Origin: Proteus terrae subsp. cibarius
Lineage (GTDB): Bacteria > Pseudomonadota > Gammaproteobacteria > Enterobacterales > Enterobacteriaceae
NCBI RefSeq assembly: GCF_011045835.1
Contig: NZ_CP047349.1
Span: 2,852,001-2,916,000 of the forward strand
DNA: 64,000 nt
Reading direction: 5' to 3'
Below, piece after piece: positions 62,154-64,000 of this stretch. Each line of letters opens with the position of its first letter. Positions within the stretch are counted from its first letter, which is position 1. The translations under genes were made by a program, and so were the position numbers. A model generated the notes under the pieces. It had not been told where the DNA came from, did not search any database, and saw only the letters and a list, made by a program, of their open reading frames with translations.

Positions 62154-64000
62154 CTATTCACCTTGAATTCGTCGATACTGCCCTTTATCTTGCAACAGTC
62201 TGATCCCTAAGATACTGCCACATAATGAAAGTAATAGTGCAGCAACAATAGGTACGATGATCCACATTCCCCATTGCGGTTGCCAAGGGAAATTAAACAC
62301 CGATATTTGTAATAAACTTAATGCAACCTCCGCACCAATCGCTGCAGCTAATCCCGCCATTAAACCTAATAATGCAAATTCAGCCCAAAGAGTCCGTCTT
62401 AATAATGACTTACCTGCGCCTAATGTTCGATATACCACTAGCTCAATACGTCGCTGTGTCATTCCTACCTGAATTTGGGCAACTAACAATAACGCACCAC
62501 AGATCATTACCAATCCAACCATAATCTCCAATGCTCGACTGACTTGCTGTAAGATTTGTTGAACTTGCTGAATTAATGCGCCTGTATCTAATACGCTTAC
62601 AGTTGGAAATTGCCGATTAAGTGCCGTAATTAACGTCCCTTCACCATTGTAATAAAAACTACTCATCCATTTTTCTGGCTGATTACTTAACCCTTCTTCA
62701 GAGAAGATAAAGAAGAAGTTAGGACGCATATTTTCCCAATCAACATGGCGAATGCTAGTAACAATCGACTTAAATTCACGAGTATCACCAACAAATGTTA
62801 ATTCATCACCCAATTTAATTTCGAGTTGTTCAGCAACACCTTGATCAAGAGAAACACCATTTCCCACTGGAGGCCATGTTCCCTCAACAATCACGTTATC
62901 TTTTGGCAACTCGCTATGCCACGTTAAGTTAAGCTCTCGACGAACAGTGTTATTACCAGCATCACGTTTATCAGCCCACTCTTTAGCATTATTCTCATTA
63001 ATCTGCGTTAAGCGCGCTAATACCACAGGAAATGCATCCGTTGGTTCAACGTTATACTTTGCCAACAAGGTATTAACTTCTTGAACTTGAGGTGCAGACA
63101 TATTGATCAGAAAGTAATTAGGGCTATCTTCGGGTAACTGTTTTTGCCATTTATCTAATAAATCACCTTGGATCAGCACCAATAGTGTTAACAACATAAA
63201 TGAAAGTGCAAAAGCAGCCAATTGAGTCATGGTCTGAAAAGGCTGTCGCAACAAGCGAGTTACTGCTAAGCGCGCACTGAGTTGGCGAAATTTAAACTGC
63301 TTTAACACCCACAATCCAAGCCAACCAATCCCCCCCAATAAAAAAGCAATAACAACAACACCAAATAGAATTGACCAGAGTAAAACGCCCGTTCCCGCAA
63401 AAAGCGTCAAAGCACCAACAATAATTAAGCCTACAATCGGTAAATAGTAACGAAGAGGCCAGATAGGTGCCGTGGTATCACTTCTTAATACACGAGAAGG
63501 TTGTGTCGCCATTAGTTGATAATAAGGTCTTAATCCTGTTAATAAAGCTATTAACAACAAGGAACCCACTGACCATACCCATGGTAAGAAACTCGCTTCA
63601 GGTAAACTTTTAGGTAACACTGGTGCTAAAATTTGTAGCAATATTGCCTCAAAAACAAGCCCGACTAATGAGCCTACAACAATAGCACCAATTAAGATCA
63701 CCCCCCACTGCCCAACGATCCACTTTCTCAATGCCCGTTTATCTGCACCTAGTGTTTTTAATACCGCGATTAAGGTATGACGAGTCCGGCAATAATGAGC
63801 CATTGAAACAGCAACCGCTGATATAGCAAGCAATAATGTCAATAGAGCTGATAGCAAAAGAAAGTTTTTTGCACGCTCCATTGATTGTGAAAGTGCCCCG
63901 CTATCTTGTTTTAAACTATTCCAACGCTGATCTGGCTTTAATAGTGGGTCAAAGCGTTGCTGATAACTATCAATCACCGCTTCATCGCCCGCAAACATAT
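62154..64000 (-). CDS. ybbP: ABC transporter permease YbbP, partial at the window edge
   Basis: The C-terminal 614 or so residues of a FtsX-like permease. Several transmembrane helices are seen (NFLLLSALLTLLLAISAVAVS, WGVILIGAIVVGSLVGLVF, LWSILFGVVVIAFLLGGIGWLGLWVL and a C-terminal set), with a large periplasmic domain between about 330 and 480. E. coli YbbP is about 800 aa, so about 190 residues lie beyond 64000. It forms a membrane complex with the ATPase YbbA. The start lies outside the window. Confidence 0.88.
   Translation of the reverse strand, partial: MFAGDEAVIDSYQQRFDPLLKPDQRWNSLKQDSGALSQSMERAKNFLLLSALLTLLLAISAVAVSMAHYCRTRHTLIAVLKTLGADKRALRKWIVGQWGVILIGAIVVGSLVGLVFEAILLQILAPVLPKSLPEASFLPWVWSVGSLLLIALLTGLRPYYQLMATQPSRVLRSDTTAPIWPLRYYLPIVGLIIVGALTLFAGTGVLLWSILFGVVVIAFLLGGIGWLGLWVLKQFKFRQLSARLAVTRLLRQPFQTMTQLAAFALSFMLLTLLVLIQGDLLDKWQKQLPEDSPNYFLINMSAPQVQEVNTLLAKYNVEPTDAFPVVLARLTQINENNAKEWADKRDAGNNTVRRELNLTWHSELPKDNVIVEGTWPPVGNGVSLDQGVAEQLEIKLGDELTFVGDTREFKSIVTSIRHVDWENMRPNFFFIFSEEGLSNQPEKWMSSFYYNGEGTLITALNRQFPTVSVLDTGALIQQVQQILQQVSRALEIMVGLVMICGALLLVAQIQVGMTQRRIELVVYRTLGAGKSLLRRTLWAEFALLGLMAGLAAAIGAEVALSLLQISVFNFPWQPQWGMWIIVPIVAALLLSLCGSILGIRLLQDKGQYRRIQGE

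Noticed and set aside
1..64000. CRISPR array
   Set aside because: No series of regularly spaced identical repeats was seen; the repeats present are attachment and arm sites.

Overview
The window looks like a chromosome segment of a Proteus species (Morganellaceae). It is AT-rich. It carries a Tat-signal L-amino acid deaminase that I recall as close to the Proteus vulgaris enzyme, two MrpJ-type regulators of the kind Proteus holds in many copies, and an enterobacterial core order folD-ybcJ, fruK, cysS/ppiB-lpxH, purE-purK, ynaI-type mscS, speF and ybbP. The genus call is inference from gene content; no rRNA is present.

Layout. (1) 1-7800: the distal part of a type VI secretion (T6SS) gene cluster, all on the + strand: tssM 3' end, tssA, tssF, tssG, tssJ, tssE, a VasL-like gene and a lipoprotein gene. 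(2) 7801-15340: a sparse AT-rich stretch with an ankyrin-repeat secreted protein, two orphan MrpJ-like regulators, the deaminase, a DUF523 protein and several small hypothetical genes. (3) 15579-48839: a composite genomic island at the 3' end of a tRNA-Arg(UCU) gene (48817-48893, minus). It is nested. The outer element has the P4-type integrase at 47437-48642, a tRNA-derived attL/attR pair, and paired arm-type repeats (AGCCCCCA twice, 12 bp apart) at both ends. Inside it sits a second ~31.6-kb element with its own P4-type integrase (45957-47207), an 11-bp core repeat (15802/47402) and its own pair of 12-bp-period arm repeats. Its rebuilt attP looks like a leuX-type tRNA-Leu 3' end. (4) 48817-64000: core housekeeping genes, ending inside ybbP.

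Cargo of the inner island. The left third is a CP4/P4-satellite-like module (IrmA-like protein, small zinc ribbon, WYL regulator, YfjQ-like DUF932, KlcA/ArdB antirestriction, YfjP-like GTPase, inovirus Gp2-like protein, AlpA), preceded by a Shedu-type nuclease and an orphan 343-aa gene followed by an integron attC-like site. The right half is a defence island: a split Mrr-type endonuclease, then a long co-directional operon (27444-42885) encoding a small winged-helix-like protein, a type I DNA methyltransferase and specificity subunit, two large P-loop ATPases (a 1428-aa one and a HerA-like one), four uncharacterised proteins and a Ser/Thr kinase with TPR-like repeats. There is no HsdR. This combination resembles the methylation-associated defence system (MADS) or MADS-like loci but has more genes than the eight I recall, so I treat it as a variant. 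A convergent SF1 helicase gene closes the block.

The methyltransferase and specificity genes are visibly mosaic: AT-rich middles lie between GC-richer ends, as expected if a target-recognition cassette had been exchanged. The island therefore combines methylation-based self-marking, several nucleases and an antirestriction protein in one mobile unit.
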